This document shows, piece by piece, positions 50,456 to 59,600 of a DNA stretch of 64,000 bases. The first letter of the stretch is position 1. Every line of letters starts with the position of its first letter. The stretch lies in contig NZ_BNBD01000001.1 in assembly GCF_014654785.1 (NCBI RefSeq), forward strand, positions 682,001 through 746,000, in the 5' to 3' direction. The notes beneath the pieces are model-generated. The model was not told the DNA's origin. It ran no database searches and saw only the letters and a program-made list of their open reading frames with translations. Both the position numbers and the translations under genes were made by a program. Source of the DNA: Streptomyces mashuensis (lineage in GTDB: Bacteria; Actinomycetota; Actinomycetes; Streptomycetales; Streptomycetaceae).

Positions 50456-51748
50456 TCACGGCTCCCCTCCTTCTCGCCCGCCGGCGATCAGCCAGGTGAA
50501 ACGAGGGTGCGGCGACCTCCTCGACACCCTCAGCCGCCCACCCTCGGCCTCCACCAGGGAACGGGCGAGCGCGAGCCCGATCCCGTGCCCGCCGTCGTGC
50601 CTCCGCCGGGCGAAGACGTCCTCGTCACCGGGCAGGCCCGGGCCCTCGTCCTCCACGTCCACCGCCACCACCCCGGCGGCGTCCCTGGCCCGGACGGTCA
50701 CCACGCCCCGGCCGTGGACCGCGGCGTTGGACAGCAGCACGTCCAGCACCTGCCGGGCAGCGCGCGGCGAGCCGACCGCCTCGGGCAGCCCTTCCTCGAC
50801 GAGGACCCGCAGCGGCCGGCCGGCGGCCGCCAGTTCGCCGTGCCAGCGCCGTTCGGCCTCGGCGAGCAGCGAGCCCAGGTCCAGGGGCGCGCGCTCGGGC
50901 AGGTCCCGGGCGAGGGAGAGCAGATCACCCAGCGTGGTCTCCATGGCGGTGAGTGAGCCGAGGGCGGAGCGCATCGCGTCGCGCGGCCCGGGGGCACCGG
51001 TGGTCAGCGCGCTCTCCAGCTCCAGCCGCGCTCGGGTCAGTGCGGTGCGCAGCTGATGGGAGGCGTCGGCGCTGAAGGCCCGCTCCCGGCCCAGGAGCCG
51101 CTCGACGCGTTCGGCGGCACGGTTGAGGGCGAGGGCGACCTCGTCGGCCTCCGGCAGCCCGCAGGGGGCGGCTCGTGCCGTCAGGTCACCGCCCTCCAGC
51201 CGTCGGGCCGTCGCGGCGAGCGCTTCCAGCGGCTGTGCGAGGTGGCGGCTGGACCGCACCGACAGCGCCACCCCGGCACCGACCGCGACCACCGCCAGCC
51301 CCGCCATTCCCGCCCAGGTGAGCGCCGCCCGCCGCAACGGCCCGTCGGCCGGCGAACCGGCCCGCACCACCGCCCGGACCCGCTCCCCGGAACCCACCGG
51401 AACCGCCGTCACCAGCCAGTCGCCCAGCTGCCGTGCCGGAGTCCCGCCGGCCAGGGCGTCGCGCACGGGACCGTCGCCGTGGGCCGGCCCGGAACCGGTG
51501 ACGAGGCGGGCCCCCTCGTCGTACACGGCGACCCGGGTGCCGGGATCGGCGCTCGGCACCTCCATGGGATCCCGGGTGTCGTGCACGTCGGCCGGCACCC
51601 CGACCGCCGTCCGCTCGGCGAGTTCCTGCAACGCGCGGAACTCGTCCTGCCGGTACAGCCTGAACACCGCCACCGCGAGGGGAACGGAGAACAGTGTCAC
51701 CGCGCACACCACGGCGACGGTGATCGCCCGGAGGACGCGGCGCCGCAC
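50456..51748 (-). CDS. Sensor histidine kinase
   Basis: 430 aa from GTG 51748. An N-terminal helix, an extracytoplasmic sensor part (about 35-135) and a second helix (LTWAGMAGLAVVAVGAGVAL) lead to a HAMP segment (RHLAQPLEALAATARRLEGG). The phosphoacceptor motif is DASHQLRTALTRARLEL (Ala where most have Pro), and the ATP site has VLLSNAAVHG, DEGPGLP and GGHGIGLALA. Partner regulator overlaps within 3 bases. Likely cell-envelope or antibiotic sensing linked to the exporter (inference). Confidence 0.92.
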   Translation of the reverse strand: MRRRVLRAITVAVVCAVTLFSVPLAVAVFRLYRQDEFRALQELAERTAVGVPADVHDTRDPMEVPSADPGTRVAVYDEGARLVTGSGPAHGDGPVRDALAGGTPARQLGDWLVTAVPVGSGERVRAVVRAGSPADGPLRRAALTWAGMAGLAVVAVGAGVALSVRSSRHLAQPLEALAATARRLEGGDLTARAAPCGLPEADEVALALNRAAERVERLLGRERAFSADASHQLRTALTRARLELESALTTGAPGPRDAMRSALGSLTAMETTLGDLLSLARDLPERAPLDLGSLLAEAERRWHGELAAAGRPLRVLVEEGLPEAVGSPRAARQVLDVLLSNAAVHGRGVVTVRARDAAGVVAVDVEDEGPGLPGDEDVFARRRHDGGHGIGLALARSLVEAEGGRLRVSRRSPHPRFTWLIAGGREGGEP

Positions 51749-51750
51749 GG

Positions 51751-52434
51751 TCAGTGCTCCGGCGGCGGTTCGAGCCGGTAACCGAAGTGCCGCAGCGTCG
51801 TGATCCGCGCCCGGTCGCCGAGCTTGCGGCGCAGCGCGGCCACGTGGACGTCCAGGGTCTTGGTGGGGCCGAACCAGTGCTCGTCCCACACATCACTCAT
51901 CAAGTCCTCCCGGCTCACGGCCTGGCCGGCGGAGGCGGCCAGCCGGGCGAGGAGGTCGAACTCCTTCGGCCGCAGCTCCACCTCGCCCGCCGCGGTGAGA
52001 CAACGCCGGGCGGCGCGGTCGATCAGCAGGTCGCCGTGGCGGATCCGTACGGCGCCACCCGCCCCGCCGGGTGCGGCACGCCGCAGATGGGCCGCGATCC
52101 GTGCCTGAAGCTCTGCGAGCCGGAAGGGTTTGGTCAGGTAGTCGTCCGCCCCCGCCTCCAGGGCCTCCACGACGTCCATCTCCCCGGTCCGGGCCGTCAG
52201 CACCACGAGCACCGCACCGGGAAGCAGCTCCCTCAGGCGTCGGCACAACTCGAACCCGTCGGCGTCCGGCAGCCCCAGATCCAGCAGTACCAGCTCGGCG
52301 GGCTCCCGGGAGGCACGGGCGAGCGCCGCCGCACCGTCGGGGCACCACTCGCTCTCGTACCCCTGGGCGCGCAGCATCGAGGCGAGTCTGTCTCCGATGG
52401 TGTCGTCGTCCTCGACGATCACAACGCGTGCCAC
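51751..52434 (-). CDS. OmpR/PhoB-family response regulator
   Basis: 227 aa from GTG 52434; a GTG three codons upstream is also possible. Receiver: VVIVEDDDTIGDRL, phosphoacceptor Asp in LVLLDLGLPDADG, VLTAR and the Lys in DDYLTKPF. The C-terminal winged helix reads LRPKEFDLLARLA, VSREDLMSDVWDEHW and TLDVHVAALRRKLGD, then RITTLRHFGYRLE. First gene of the two-component operon. Confidence 0.93.
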   Translation of the reverse strand: MARVVIVEDDDTIGDRLASMLRAQGYESEWCPDGAAALARASREPAELVLLDLGLPDADGFELCRRLRELLPGAVLVVLTARTGEMDVVEALEAGADDYLTKPFRLAELQARIAAHLRRAAPGGAGGAVRIRHGDLLIDRAARRCLTAAGEVELRPKEFDLLARLAASAGQAVSREDLMSDVWDEHWFGPTKTLDVHVAALRRKLGDRARITTLRHFGYRLEPPPEH

Positions 52435-52581
52435 GTCTTTCACGCTAGCCGCGAGAAGGCGGCTGCTCGACCTGCACACCCCGTACGGCCCCGTATGACC
52501 CGCGTCGACGTGCTCAGCCCTTGAGGCCCCGGAAGTGGACCGGGACTTCCGGGACCTCATGCGTCATACGACGGGCGGGCG

Positions 52582-53412
52582 TCAGACGCCCGCCGCGGTG
52601 ACGACGGCGTCGGTGGCGAAGCCGAGCACCAGGCCCAGCAGGACACACCAGGTCGTCAGCTCCTTCATGGCGGCCTTGCGCGCGACAGCCAGCAGCTCGA
52701 TGACCACGTAGAGGATCGAACCGGCGGCCAGGCCCAGGAAGGCCACGGAGAGGGTCTCGCTGACCAGGTGCTGGCCCAGCAGCGTGCCGGCGAAGGTGGG
52801 CCCGCCGCCGATCAGGCCGAGCCAGAGCAGGGTGAGCCAGGACGGGCGTTCTCCCTCGGCGGCCAGCGGAGCGACGATGCCGAAGCCTTCGGTGGCGTTG
52901 TGCAGGCCGAAGCCGATGATGAGCAGTACGGCGAGGGAGATCTCTCCCTTCGCGGCGGAATTGCCGATGGCCAGGCCCTCGGCGAAGTTGTGCAGGCCGA
53001 TGCCGGTGGCGATCATCAGCGCGAGTTCGCCGGCCTGCGAACGTGCAGCCCGGGTGGGCTCCTCGGCGACCGCGGCCCCGGGGCCGTCCGGGCGAGGCGT
53101 GGCCGCGGCGCGGCGGCGCGCGGTCCAGGCGTCGTAGCTGACCAGGCCGGCCAGACCGGTGGTGAGGCCGAGGACGAGCACGAAGCCGTTGGAGGCGACG
53201 GCTCCCCAGTGATGCCCGGCGAGCGCGCCGTCGACCGGCTCCCAGGCATGGGTCAGGACATCCCAGACCAGGAAGACCAGAATGCCGATGGCAGTGGCGT
53301 TGAGGCCGGCCTTGAGCCGGGGCGTGGGCCGTCGCAGGCGCCCTATGGGCAGGCCGAGGTAGATGGTGAAACCGGCTATGGCGCCGAGCAGGGCGACATG
53401 CGAGCTGGACAT
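52582..53412 (-). CDS. ZIP-family divalent metal transporter
   Basis: 276 aa from ATG 53412 with GGAG upstream. Eight hydrophobic helices with a variable cytoplasmic loop near residues 110-145. The metal-binding signatures are ATGIGLHNFAEGLAIG (helix IV) and IGFGLHNATEGFGIVAPL (helix V), the canonical HNxxEG pair. It imports Zn2+ or Fe2+. An iron-box-like site 58-76 bases upstream argues for iron control. Confidence 0.9.
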   Translation of the reverse strand: MSSSHVALLGAIAGFTIYLGLPIGRLRRPTPRLKAGLNATAIGILVFLVWDVLTHAWEPVDGALAGHHWGAVASNGFVLVLGLTTGLAGLVSYDAWTARRRAAATPRPDGPGAAVAEEPTRAARSQAGELALMIATGIGLHNFAEGLAIGNSAAKGEISLAVLLIIGFGLHNATEGFGIVAPLAAEGERPSWLTLLWLGLIGGGPTFAGTLLGQHLVSETLSVAFLGLAAGSILYVVIELLAVARKAAMKELTTWCVLLGLVLGFATDAVVTAAGV

Positions 53413-53469
53413 GGGACTCCGCAGCGGAAGAGGGGAAATCGGGAAGGCGAGGGCCGACATTAAGCCAAC

Positions 53470-53488
53470 TAAGGTTTGCCTAACAACC
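53470..53488. promoter_or_regulatory. Iron-box-like (DmdR/IdeR) site upstream of the ZIP gene
   Basis: TAAGGTTTGCCTAACAACC matches the actinobacterial iron-box consensus TTAGGTTAGGCTCACCTAA at 12 of 19 positions by eye, including the AGGTT and CTxAC cores. Its place just upstream of the transporter gene fits repression by iron-loaded DmdR1. Confidence 0.5.
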
Positions 53489-54017
53489 GCCGGGACGGCT
53501 TCTTGGCTGACCCGTTACCTTGCAGGTGGGGGCGATATCACCGCGTTGCCGCGCTGGCAATTCGGCTCTGTTGTTCGAGGGGAGTCTGTTCGCTGGTGGC
53601 TTGGTCTCGACGCTCACTGATCGACTGCCGCCCTCGGCACACCATCACCCGTGGACCGGCACCTTCGGCAGGCGCGTAGCCGTCGAAAGCCGAGTTCCCA
53701 GTCGGCGCGTACTCGGTCCCGCGGGGGGCGCCCCCGCACAACGGCCTGGCGGCGACCGCGCCGGACAGGGCGACCGAGCACCTGCGGTCGTCCGGCTGGG
53801 ACTTCTTCCGGGTGAACCGCCGACGACCAGCGGGCCGGCCGTTTGCGGCCGTGCGCGGCAGCTGCCTGAGGCCCTGCCGGGGAGGTCATGGCGGAAGACC
53901 CGGTGGGTACCTCCGCCTCCTTCGCCCGCGGGCACCCAGAGCCCGCCCCTCGAAAGCTGCCGCCAGCCGTATCGGAACCGGCCCGTACGACTGGGAACCA
54001 CCGTTACGCTGCGCCGC
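53489..54017. other. Region without a confident gene
   Basis: Frames here have low-complexity translations. A G/C hairpin (GCGGGGG / CCCCCGC, 53721-53737) is present. A short stretch on the plus strand (TEHLRSSGWDFFRVNRRRP, about 53785-53841) looks coding-like and may be a gene remnant. Confidence 0.4.
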
Positions 54018-55121
54018 GTGGTGAGTCGGGTGCTGACGGTGGCGCAGCGATGGCTGCTCGGGCTGATGATGGGGTGCTACGTCCTGGCCGGGGCTTTTCC
54101 CGGGCCCGGGGAAAGACTGCGGGGGCTGACGCTGCGGCTGCCCGTCGGCGGGGCGGTCTTCACCCTTCCGGCGTTGCTGCTGGCCGTGATGCTGGTGAAT
54201 GCCGGACTCGGGGCGCGGGTCCGGGATCTGGGTACGGCGCTGAGGCGGCCGCTGCGGCTGGCCATGGGGGTGGTGGCGAACGCGCTGCTGCCCGCCGTTG
54301 TGCTTCCGGCCGTCGCCCTGTGCCTGCGGTCGTGGCCCGACCCGCGGGAGGTCGAGGCTCTGTTGGTCGGGCTCATGCTGGTCCTGGCCATGCCGATCGC
54401 GGGCGGGGCCGCCACCTGGGGGCAGCAGGCGGGCGGCAACGTTCCGCTGGCGGTCGCGATGGTGATGGGGTCGACGCTGCTCAGCCCGCTCACCGTCCCG
54501 CTCGGCCTGCGGCTGACCGGCTTCCTGGTCGGTCCCGGCGGCATGGGCGGCCTCGACGATACGGCCCGGCTGGACAAGCTGGCCGGTGCCGGGGTCGGCA
54601 AGTTCGCCCTGGCTTCCGTGGTGCTGCCCGCTCTCGTGGGGATCGTCCTGCGCACGCTGCTCGGGGAACGCCGGATCGCTCCGCTCATGCCATCGGTCAA
54701 GGCGGTGAACCTGGTGAACATCTTGCTGCTGTGCTACATCAACGCGGCGGGTGCCCTCGGGCGAGCAGTGGCCCACCCCGACCCGGACCTCTTCGTACTG
54801 GCCCTGGGCGTGTCAGGCGTGGTGTGCTGCCTCTCGTTCCTCCTCGGCCGGTGGATGTCCGTGTGGACGCGGTGTGAGAGTCCGGACAGCATCTCGCTCA
54901 CCTTCGCCACCGGCATGAACAACAGCAGCGCGGCGGCGGTTCTGGCCGCCGTCTGGTTCTCCCACCGTCCGGAGGTGCTGCTGCCGGTCCTGTCCTACAG
55001 CCTTCTGCAGAAGGTCACGGCCGGAGCGTTGGGGGGTCGGCTGTCCTCCGACGGCGGGGTGGTCGACCGGTCCGCTCGGGAGGCCGGGCCCGTGCCGGCA
55101 GGAACGCGGGAAGGCCGCTGA
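54018..55121 (+). CDS. Bile acid:sodium symporter (SBF)-family transporter
   Basis: 367 aa from GTG 54018; GTG 54021 and 54030 are alternatives and no clear ribosome-binding site is seen. About nine hydrophobic helices: VFTLPALLLAVMLVNAGLGA, LLPAVVLPAVALCLRSW, LLVGLMLVLAMPIAGGAATW, VNLVNILLLCYINAAGALG, and the crossover signature FATGMNNSSAAAVLAAVWF. This fits the SBF/ACR3 fold of Na+-coupled carriers. Substrate unknown. A weaker frame extension to 53520 is unlikely to be translated. Confidence 0.82.
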   Translation: MVSRVLTVAQRWLLGLMMGCYVLAGAFPGPGERLRGLTLRLPVGGAVFTLPALLLAVMLVNAGLGARVRDLGTALRRPLRLAMGVVANALLPAVVLPAVALCLRSWPDPREVEALLVGLMLVLAMPIAGGAATWGQQAGGNVPLAVAMVMGSTLLSPLTVPLGLRLTGFLVGPGGMGGLDDTARLDKLAGAGVGKFALASVVLPALVGIVLRTLLGERRIAPLMPSVKAVNLVNILLLCYINAAGALGRAVAHPDPDLFVLALGVSGVVCCLSFLLGRWMSVWTRCESPDSISLTFATGMNNSSAAAVLAAVWFSHRPEVLLPVLSYSLLQKVTAGALGGRLSSDGGVVDRSAREAGPVPAGTREGR

Positions 55122-55254
55122 CGGGCACGGCCGGCATGCGCCCAGTGGCTCGCATCGGCCGCGCACCCTGGGAGCGTCAAGGTTGAGTCAATCAGTTGCG
55201 TAAGCGTGCAAGTATCACGCTATGCTGCTGGACGTTCGAAACGTTTGAGGCACC

Positions 55255-55412
55255 TCGTTCGGTGAGGCGTCTTCACGGACACAGGCCACTGACCCCACGA
55301 CGTCGAGAGACGCCCAGGGTCAGGACAGGTCTCCCCGGCTTAAGGGGTGACCCCAAGTGGCTACCCTGTTCGAGGGATTACGCCGTGGAGTGCCAAAGCT
55401 CTGACGAGTCGG
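55255..55412 (+). ncRNA. M-box (ykoK-type) Mg2+ riboswitch
   Basis: The leader of the NRAMP-related gene contains the ordered M-box elements GTTCGGTGAGGCG, ACGGACACAGGCCACTGACC, GTCGAGAGACG, AGGGTCA, AAGTGGCTACCCTGTTCGAG and ATTACGCCGTGGAGTGCCAA followed by AGCTCT. These match the conserved core of the Mg2+-sensing M-box in sequence and order. Mg2+ binding should lower expression of the transporter downstream. Confidence 0.9.
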
Positions 55413-55736
55413 GGTGAGCCGACCCGCATCCGTCGAGGCCGGCTGGCTCCTTGCCGTGTCCGTCATGGCGCCCCCGTGCGCCCCGGCCGGGAGGAGGCGA
55501 GAGACATGGACGGCAGTAGTCACAGTCCGGGCCACAGGAGGCCCCGCATCCGAATGTCCTCGTTGACCTCCGGTACGCGGTAACGACCTTCCCTGCGCGC
55601 ATTCCACGCGCCACGGCTTCGCAGCCGGCACCCGTGCGGCACCCTGCCGCTTCGGGTCGTCGCGCTGCCCGCTCGCAGGGGGGATCGCTGCTGCGTGCCC
55701 CAGACCCTCCCCCCGACGGGGGATCGGGAGGCTGTC
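55413..55736 (+). promoter_or_regulatory. Leader between M-box and start codon with RBS-masking hairpin
   Basis: No gene is seen in these 324 bases. CCTCCC at 55706-55711 can pair with GGGAGG at 55726-55731, the ribosome-binding site of the transporter gene, with an inner CCC/GGG extension. This suggests a translation-level expression platform. An intrinsic terminator with a U-tract is not visible. Confidence 0.5.
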
Positions 55737-57392
55737 ATGACCGACCTCAGCACCACCGCCACCGCACCACCCGCTTCCGCATTGCGCACCGCAGTGCTCG
55801 ACGACGCCCACGTCGGCGACATCCGCGGCGCCCTGGGCACCATCAAGCTGGACGACACGGCCCCGCGCCGGGGCCTGTCCGCCAAGCTCAAGACCCTCCT
55901 CGCCATCGTCGGCCCCGGCCTGATCGTGATGGTCGGCGACAATGACGCCGGCGCCTTCGGCACCTACAGCCAGGCCGGCCAGAACTACGGCACCAGCCTG
56001 CTGTGGACCCTCCTCCTGCTCATACCCGTCCTCTACGTCAACCAGGAAATGGTGCTGCGGCTCGGCGCGGTCACCGGGGTGGGGCACGCGCGGCTGATCC
56101 TGGAGAGGTTCGGAAAGTTCTGGGGCGCGTTCTCCGTCATCGACCTCTTCCTCCTCAACGCCCTCACGATCGTCACCGAGTTCATCGGCATCACCCTGGC
56201 CGTGGGGTACCTGGGGCTGCCGAAGGCGCCGAGCGTGCTGCTGGCGGCGGCGATCGTGGTGGTGGCCGCGTCGACCGGCTCCTTCCGCCGCTTCGAGCGC
56301 ACAGCGATCCTCCTGTGCGCCGGCTCGCTGCTGCTGATCCCGGTCTACTTCATCGCGCACCCCTCGACGGGGCGGATGGCGCACGACTTCGTCGTCCCCG
56401 GCATGCCCCACGGCTCCCAGCTGTCGGACGTCATGCTGCTGATCATCGCGATCGTCGGCACGACGGTGGCCCCCTGGCAGCTGTTCTTCCAGCAGTCGTA
56501 CGTCATCGACAAGCGCATCACCCCCCGCTTCATGCGCTACGAGAAGGCCGACCTGTGGCTCGGCATCGTCATCGTCGTCATCGGCGCCGCCGCCATGATG
56601 GGCTTCTGCGCCGCAGCCTTCGGCGGGCACGGCGAGTTCGGCCACTTCACCGATTCCGGTCACGTGGCGGCCGGGCTGGAGAAGTACGCGGGCAAGACCG
56701 CAGGTGTACTGTTCGCCGTCGCACTGCTCGACGCCTCGGTCATCGGCGCCTGTGCCGTCTCCCTCTCCACCGCCTACGCCATCGGCGACGTCATGGGCCT
56801 CAAGCACTCGCTCCACCGCGGCATCAAGGGCGCCAAGGGCTTCTACGCGGTCTTCGCCGGCCTGATCCTCACCGCCGCGATCATCGTGATCATCCCCGGC
56901 TCCCCACTCGGCCTGCTCACCGAAGGCGTACAGACCCTCGCCGGCGTCCTGCTGCCCTCCGCCTCGGTCTTCCTGCTCCTGCTCTGCAACGACAGGACCG
57001 TGCTCGGCCCATGGGTCAACGGACGCGCGATGAACGCCTTCACCTCCATCGTCGTCGCAGTCCTGGTCACCCTGTCCGTCATCCTGACCGCAGCCGTCCT
57101 CTTCCCTGGCATCACCTCCACCGCGATCCTCGACACCATGGCCGTCTGCGGCGTCGCCGGCATCCTCGCCCTCGGCTACGCCGAAACGCGCCGCCGCCGC
57201 AAGGGTTGGGCCCTGGCCGGCCCCGTCGACCGCATGGACAAGGAGAACTGGCGCATGCCACCGCTGGACCAACTGCCCCAACCCGTCATCTCCACCGGCC
57301 GCAAAGTCGGCCTGGCCGCCCTGCGCACCTACCTCCTGGCCGCGATGATCCTGGTGATCGTCCGCATCGTTCAGCTCGCCCTCGGCCACTGA
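55737..57392 (+). CDS. NRAMP-related transporter, probable Mg2+ importer (NRMT-like)
   Basis: 551 aa from ATG 55737 with GGGAGG upstream. About eleven hydrophobic helices after a 55-residue N-terminus, as in the NRAMP fold. Helix 1 reads [20 protein letters not shown], so the canonical DPGN is DAGA. Helix 6 reads [16 protein letters not shown], replacing the MPHN motif and its metal-binding Met (by Ala). Such changes mark NRAMP-related Mg2+ transporters rather than Mn2+/Fe2+ NRAMPs. The M-box leader supports Mg2+ as the substrate. Confidence 0.85.
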   Translation: MTDLSTTATAPPASALRTAVLDDAHVGDIRGALGTIKLDDTAPRRGLSAKLKTLLAIVGPGLIVMVGDNDAGAFGTYSQAGQNYGTSLLWTLLLLIPVLYVNQEMVLRLGAVTGVGHARLILERFGKFWGAFSVIDLFLLNALTIVTEFIGITLAVGYLGLPKAPSVLLAAAIVVVAASTGSFRRFERTAILLCAGSLLLIPVYFIAHPSTGRMAHDFVVPGMPHGSQLSDVMLLIIAIVGTTVAPWQLFFQQSYVIDKRITPRFMRYEKADLWLGIVIVVIGAAAMMGFCAAAFGGHGEFGHFTDSGHVAAGLEKYAGKTAGVLFAVALLDASVIGACAVSLSTAYAIGDVMGLKHSLHRGIKGAKGFYAVFAGLILTAAIIVIIPGSPLGLLTEGVQTLAGVLLPSASVFLLLLCNDRTVLGPWVNGRAMNAFTSIVVAVLVTLSVILTAAVLFPGITSTAILDTMAVCGVAGILALGYAETRRRRKGWALAGPVDRMDKENWRMPPLDQLPQPVISTGRKVGLAALRTYLLAAMILVIVRIVQLALGH

Positions 57393-57480
57393 ACGTCCCC
57401 TGGCAGCGGCTGCCCCCCGTTCACCCGCAGCCCGGGGACGCAGGTGCAGGCAGGGGCCGCCCGGGGACCCCACCGTTGGT

Positions 57481-57497
57481 AACGGTTTCCGTTTTCA
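57481..57497. promoter_or_regulatory. Probable Zur operator upstream of the L32 paralog
   Basis: The dyad AACGG-TTT-CCGTT (57481-57493) continues into TTCA; read on the minus strand it is TGAAAACGGAAACCGTT. It resembles actinobacterial Zur boxes (TGAAAATGATTTTCA-like) and lies 44 bases before the rpmF paralog start. Confidence 0.55.
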
Positions 57498-57540
57498 TAT
57501 AGCGTGGCGGCACGCACCCGACGACGGAGGTCCCGTTCCC

Positions 57541-57711
57541 ATGGCCGTGCCCAAGCGGAAGATGTCCCGCTCCAACACCCGCCACCGCCGCGCCCAGTGG
57601 AAGGCGAGCACGCCCCACCTGGTGCCGGTCACCGTCGAGGGCTCCGTACACATGGTTCCGCAGCGCCTGGTGAAGGCGTACGAGCGCGGACTGCTGCGCC
57701 CGGAGGGCTGA
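57541..57711 (+). CDS. rpmF: Cysteine-free 50S ribosomal protein L32 paralog
   Basis: 56 aa from ATG 57541 with GGAGG upstream. [20 protein letters not shown] is the standard L32 N-terminus. The CxxC...CxxC zinc-ribbon cysteines of the zinc-bound form are absent. Such C-minus paralogs replace the zinc form when zinc is scarce, freeing zinc. It is too short for many gene callers. The CobW gene starts 5 bases downstream. Confidence 0.93.
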   Translation: MAVPKRKMSRSNTRHRRAQWKASTPHLVPVTVEGSVHMVPQRLVKAYERGLLRPEG

Positions 57712-57716
57712 CGGCC

Positions 57717-58901
57717 ATGGCTGATCACCGGCTGCCGGTGACCGTTCTCTCCGGCTTCCTCGGCGCGGGCAAGACGACCCTGCTCAACCACGTCCTCGCC
57801 AACCGCGACGGGCTGCGCGTCGCTGTGATCGTCAACGACATGAGCGAGATCAACATCGATGCCGCGCTGGTGCGGGGCGGAGAAGGCGCGCTGTCGCGGA
57901 CCGAGGAGCGTCTGGTCGAGATGACCAACGGCTGCATCTGCTGCACCCTGCGGGACGATCTCCTCGAGGAGGTGGACCGGCTGGCCCGCGAAGGCCGCTT
58001 CGACTACCTGCTGATCGAGTCGAGCGGGATCTCCGAACCGATGCCCGTCGCCGCCACCTTCGCCTTCCCCCGGGACGATGGCGCGACGCTCGGCGACCTG
58101 GCCCGGCTCGACACTATGGTCACCGTCGTGGACGCCGCGAACTTCCTCCCCGAGCTCGCGGGCGGCGGCGGTCTGGCGGAACGCGGTCTCGACCAGTACG
58201 AGGACGACGAGCGGACGGTGAGCGATCTCCTCGTGGACCAGATCGAGTTCGCCGACGTCATCGTGGTCAACAAGCTCGACCTGGTGGACGCGGCGGACGC
58301 CGACCGGCTCCGGGCGGCGCTCGCCCGCCTCAATCCGGCCGCCCGCGTCGTGCCGGCCGAGCACGGCCGGGTGGACCCGTCGGCGATCCTCGGCACCGGC
58401 CTCTTCGACCTGGAGCGCGCCCAGCAGGCGCCCGGGTGGGTCAGGGAGCTCAACGGCGACCACACCCCCGAGACCGAGGAGTACGGCATCTCCTCGACGG
58501 TCTTCCGCGCCGGGAGGGCCTTCCATCCCGAGCGGCTGTGGAGGTTCGTCACCGAGGAACTCGACTCCGGTGCCTACGGCCAAGTGCTGCGTTCCAAGGG
58601 GTTCTTCTGGCTGGCCGGGCGTGACCGGGTGACCGGGCTGTGGTCGCAGGCCGGGGCCGTGGCCCGGTTCGAGCCCGCCGGCGCCCGCGAGCAGGGCGGG
58701 CCGGACGGGCAGGGGCAGGAAATCGTCTTCATCGGTACGGATTTGCGTCCTGAGGCACTGCGGCAGGCGCTGTCCGCCTGCCTCGTACGGCCGGACGAGT
58801 CGCAGACGTCATGGCCCGACCCCTTCCCCGCCTGGGACGCCCACGGCCTGGACGAGGACACCTGCGAGCACGACCACGGGCTGGAGACAGCCCGCGCTTA
58901 A
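57717..58901 (+). CDS. CobW/COG0523-family GTP-binding zinc chaperone
   Basis: 394 aa. Walker [17 protein letters not shown], the family signature [14 protein letters not shown] (CxCC metal site), Walker [12 protein letters not shown] and VVNKLDLVD are all intact. The C-terminal CobW_C domain contains [12 protein letters not shown]. The tail ends [12 protein letters not shown], with possible metal ligands. Zur-regulated members (ZNG1/YciC-type) deliver zinc to apoproteins under limitation. Coupled to the L32 paralog gene. Confidence 0.93.
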   Translation: MADHRLPVTVLSGFLGAGKTTLLNHVLANRDGLRVAVIVNDMSEINIDAALVRGGEGALSRTEERLVEMTNGCICCTLRDDLLEEVDRLAREGRFDYLLIESSGISEPMPVAATFAFPRDDGATLGDLARLDTMVTVVDAANFLPELAGGGGLAERGLDQYEDDERTVSDLLVDQIEFADVIVVNKLDLVDAADADRLRAALARLNPAARVVPAEHGRVDPSAILGTGLFDLERAQQAPGWVRELNGDHTPETEEYGISSTVFRAGRAFHPERLWRFVTEELDSGAYGQVLRSKGFFWLAGRDRVTGLWSQAGAVARFEPAGAREQGGPDGQGQEIVFIGTDLRPEALRQALSACLVRPDESQTSWPDPFPAWDAHGLDEDTCEHDHGLETARA

Positions 58902-58928
58902 GTGCCCGGGAACGAGGCCCGGACGTCA

Positions 58929-58961
58929 GCCGTCCCGCCAAGGTTCGCCCGGCGGGACGGC
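58929..58961. terminator. Bidirectional terminator between cobW and the metallothionein-like gene
   Basis: GCCGTCCCGCC (58929-58939) and GGCGGGACGGC (58951-58961) are perfect complements around an 11-base loop, between two convergent genes. Confidence 0.75.
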
Positions 58962-59025
58962 ACTCGGCGTATCAACGCCGGCATTTGTCTCGTTGTAGTC
59001 CCTCGGCGCAGTGGGCGGTGCTCGG

Positions 59026-59130
59026 CTACCCGCCGCACTGGCACGGGCCGCCGGACTGGCATCCGCAGCTGCAGCCCGGACCGCAGGTGCAGCCTGCGCT
59101 GCACGTCGGGCCCGGAGTGTGAACGGTCAT
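59026..59130 (-). CDS. 34-aa metallothionein-like cysteine-rich peptide
   Basis: ATG 59130 follows an excellent AAGGAGGAG about 8 bases upstream. The peptide has 8 cysteines in 34 residues, in CxxxCxCxxxCxCxC and CxC arrangements (CSAGCTCGPGCSCGC, PCQCGG), plus one His. It has no aromatic residues, typical of metallothioneins. It probably binds Zn(II) or Cu(I) in the cytoplasm as a store or buffer. It lies in the zinc-homeostasis cluster between cobW and zur. Confidence 0.75.
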   Translation of the reverse strand: MTVHTPGPTCSAGCTCGPGCSCGCQSGGPCQCGG

Positions 59131-59444
59131 GTCAGCGCTCCTCCTTCGCTCATGCGGCTGTCTCATCGAGCGAACACCCGGCCGGTTCTTGACCGCAAGA
59201 GGGGGTACACGGGTAGCGGTCGCGAGAATGGAGAACCGGCCCCTCTCGTCGGATGCGCGTCGGCGGGCTGTGAGGTGGCGGTGGCCGCTCGATGTCGGAG
59301 TTACCTTCTGTCGCATGGCGTGGCACGGCGTGTTTCCAGCCGACTTCCGGCGACTTTCGTGAATCCCCGGCGCGGCTGACACTGGAAGGGCAGGCTCTCC
59401 CGTCGGACAGATCCGATCACGCGGGGGAGAAGGAAGGCTTTGCC
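59131..59444. other. Divergent control region between the two metal-binding peptide genes
   Basis: No gene is supported here. It holds the promoters of the metallothionein-like and His-rich peptide genes. I could not find a good Zur-box match. Confidence 0.4.
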
Positions 59445-59597
59445 ATGCTGACCAGCGCGCACGCTTCTCACGCGAACCACACTCACCAGCACGGTGCGGA
59501 ATGCGGGCACGTTGCCGTGCCCCACGGCGACCACGTGGACTACGTCCACGACGGGCACCGTCACGCCCGGCACGAGGAGCACTGGGACGACCACTGA
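59445..59597 (+). CDS. 50-aa histidine-rich metal-binding peptide
   Basis: ATG 59445 has AAGGAAGG 8 bases upstream. Fourteen of 50 residues are His, with one Cys and many Asp/Glu (HASHANHTHQHGAECGH, HDGHRHARHEEHWDDH). Such spacing suits Zn2+, Ni2+ or Co2+ binding. It has no signal peptide, so it is probably a cytosolic zinc buffer or chaperone. Convergent with zur, whose stop is 3 bases away. Confidence 0.7.
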   Translation: MLTSAHASHANHTHQHGAECGHVAVPHGDHVDYVHDGHRHARHEEHWDDH

Positions 59598-59600
59598 TCT

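Noticed and set aside
56003..57502. 499-codon Arg/His-rich plus-strand frame over the NRAMP-related gene
   Set aside because: Out-of-frame reading; the alternative frame has membrane helices and a ribosome-binding site.
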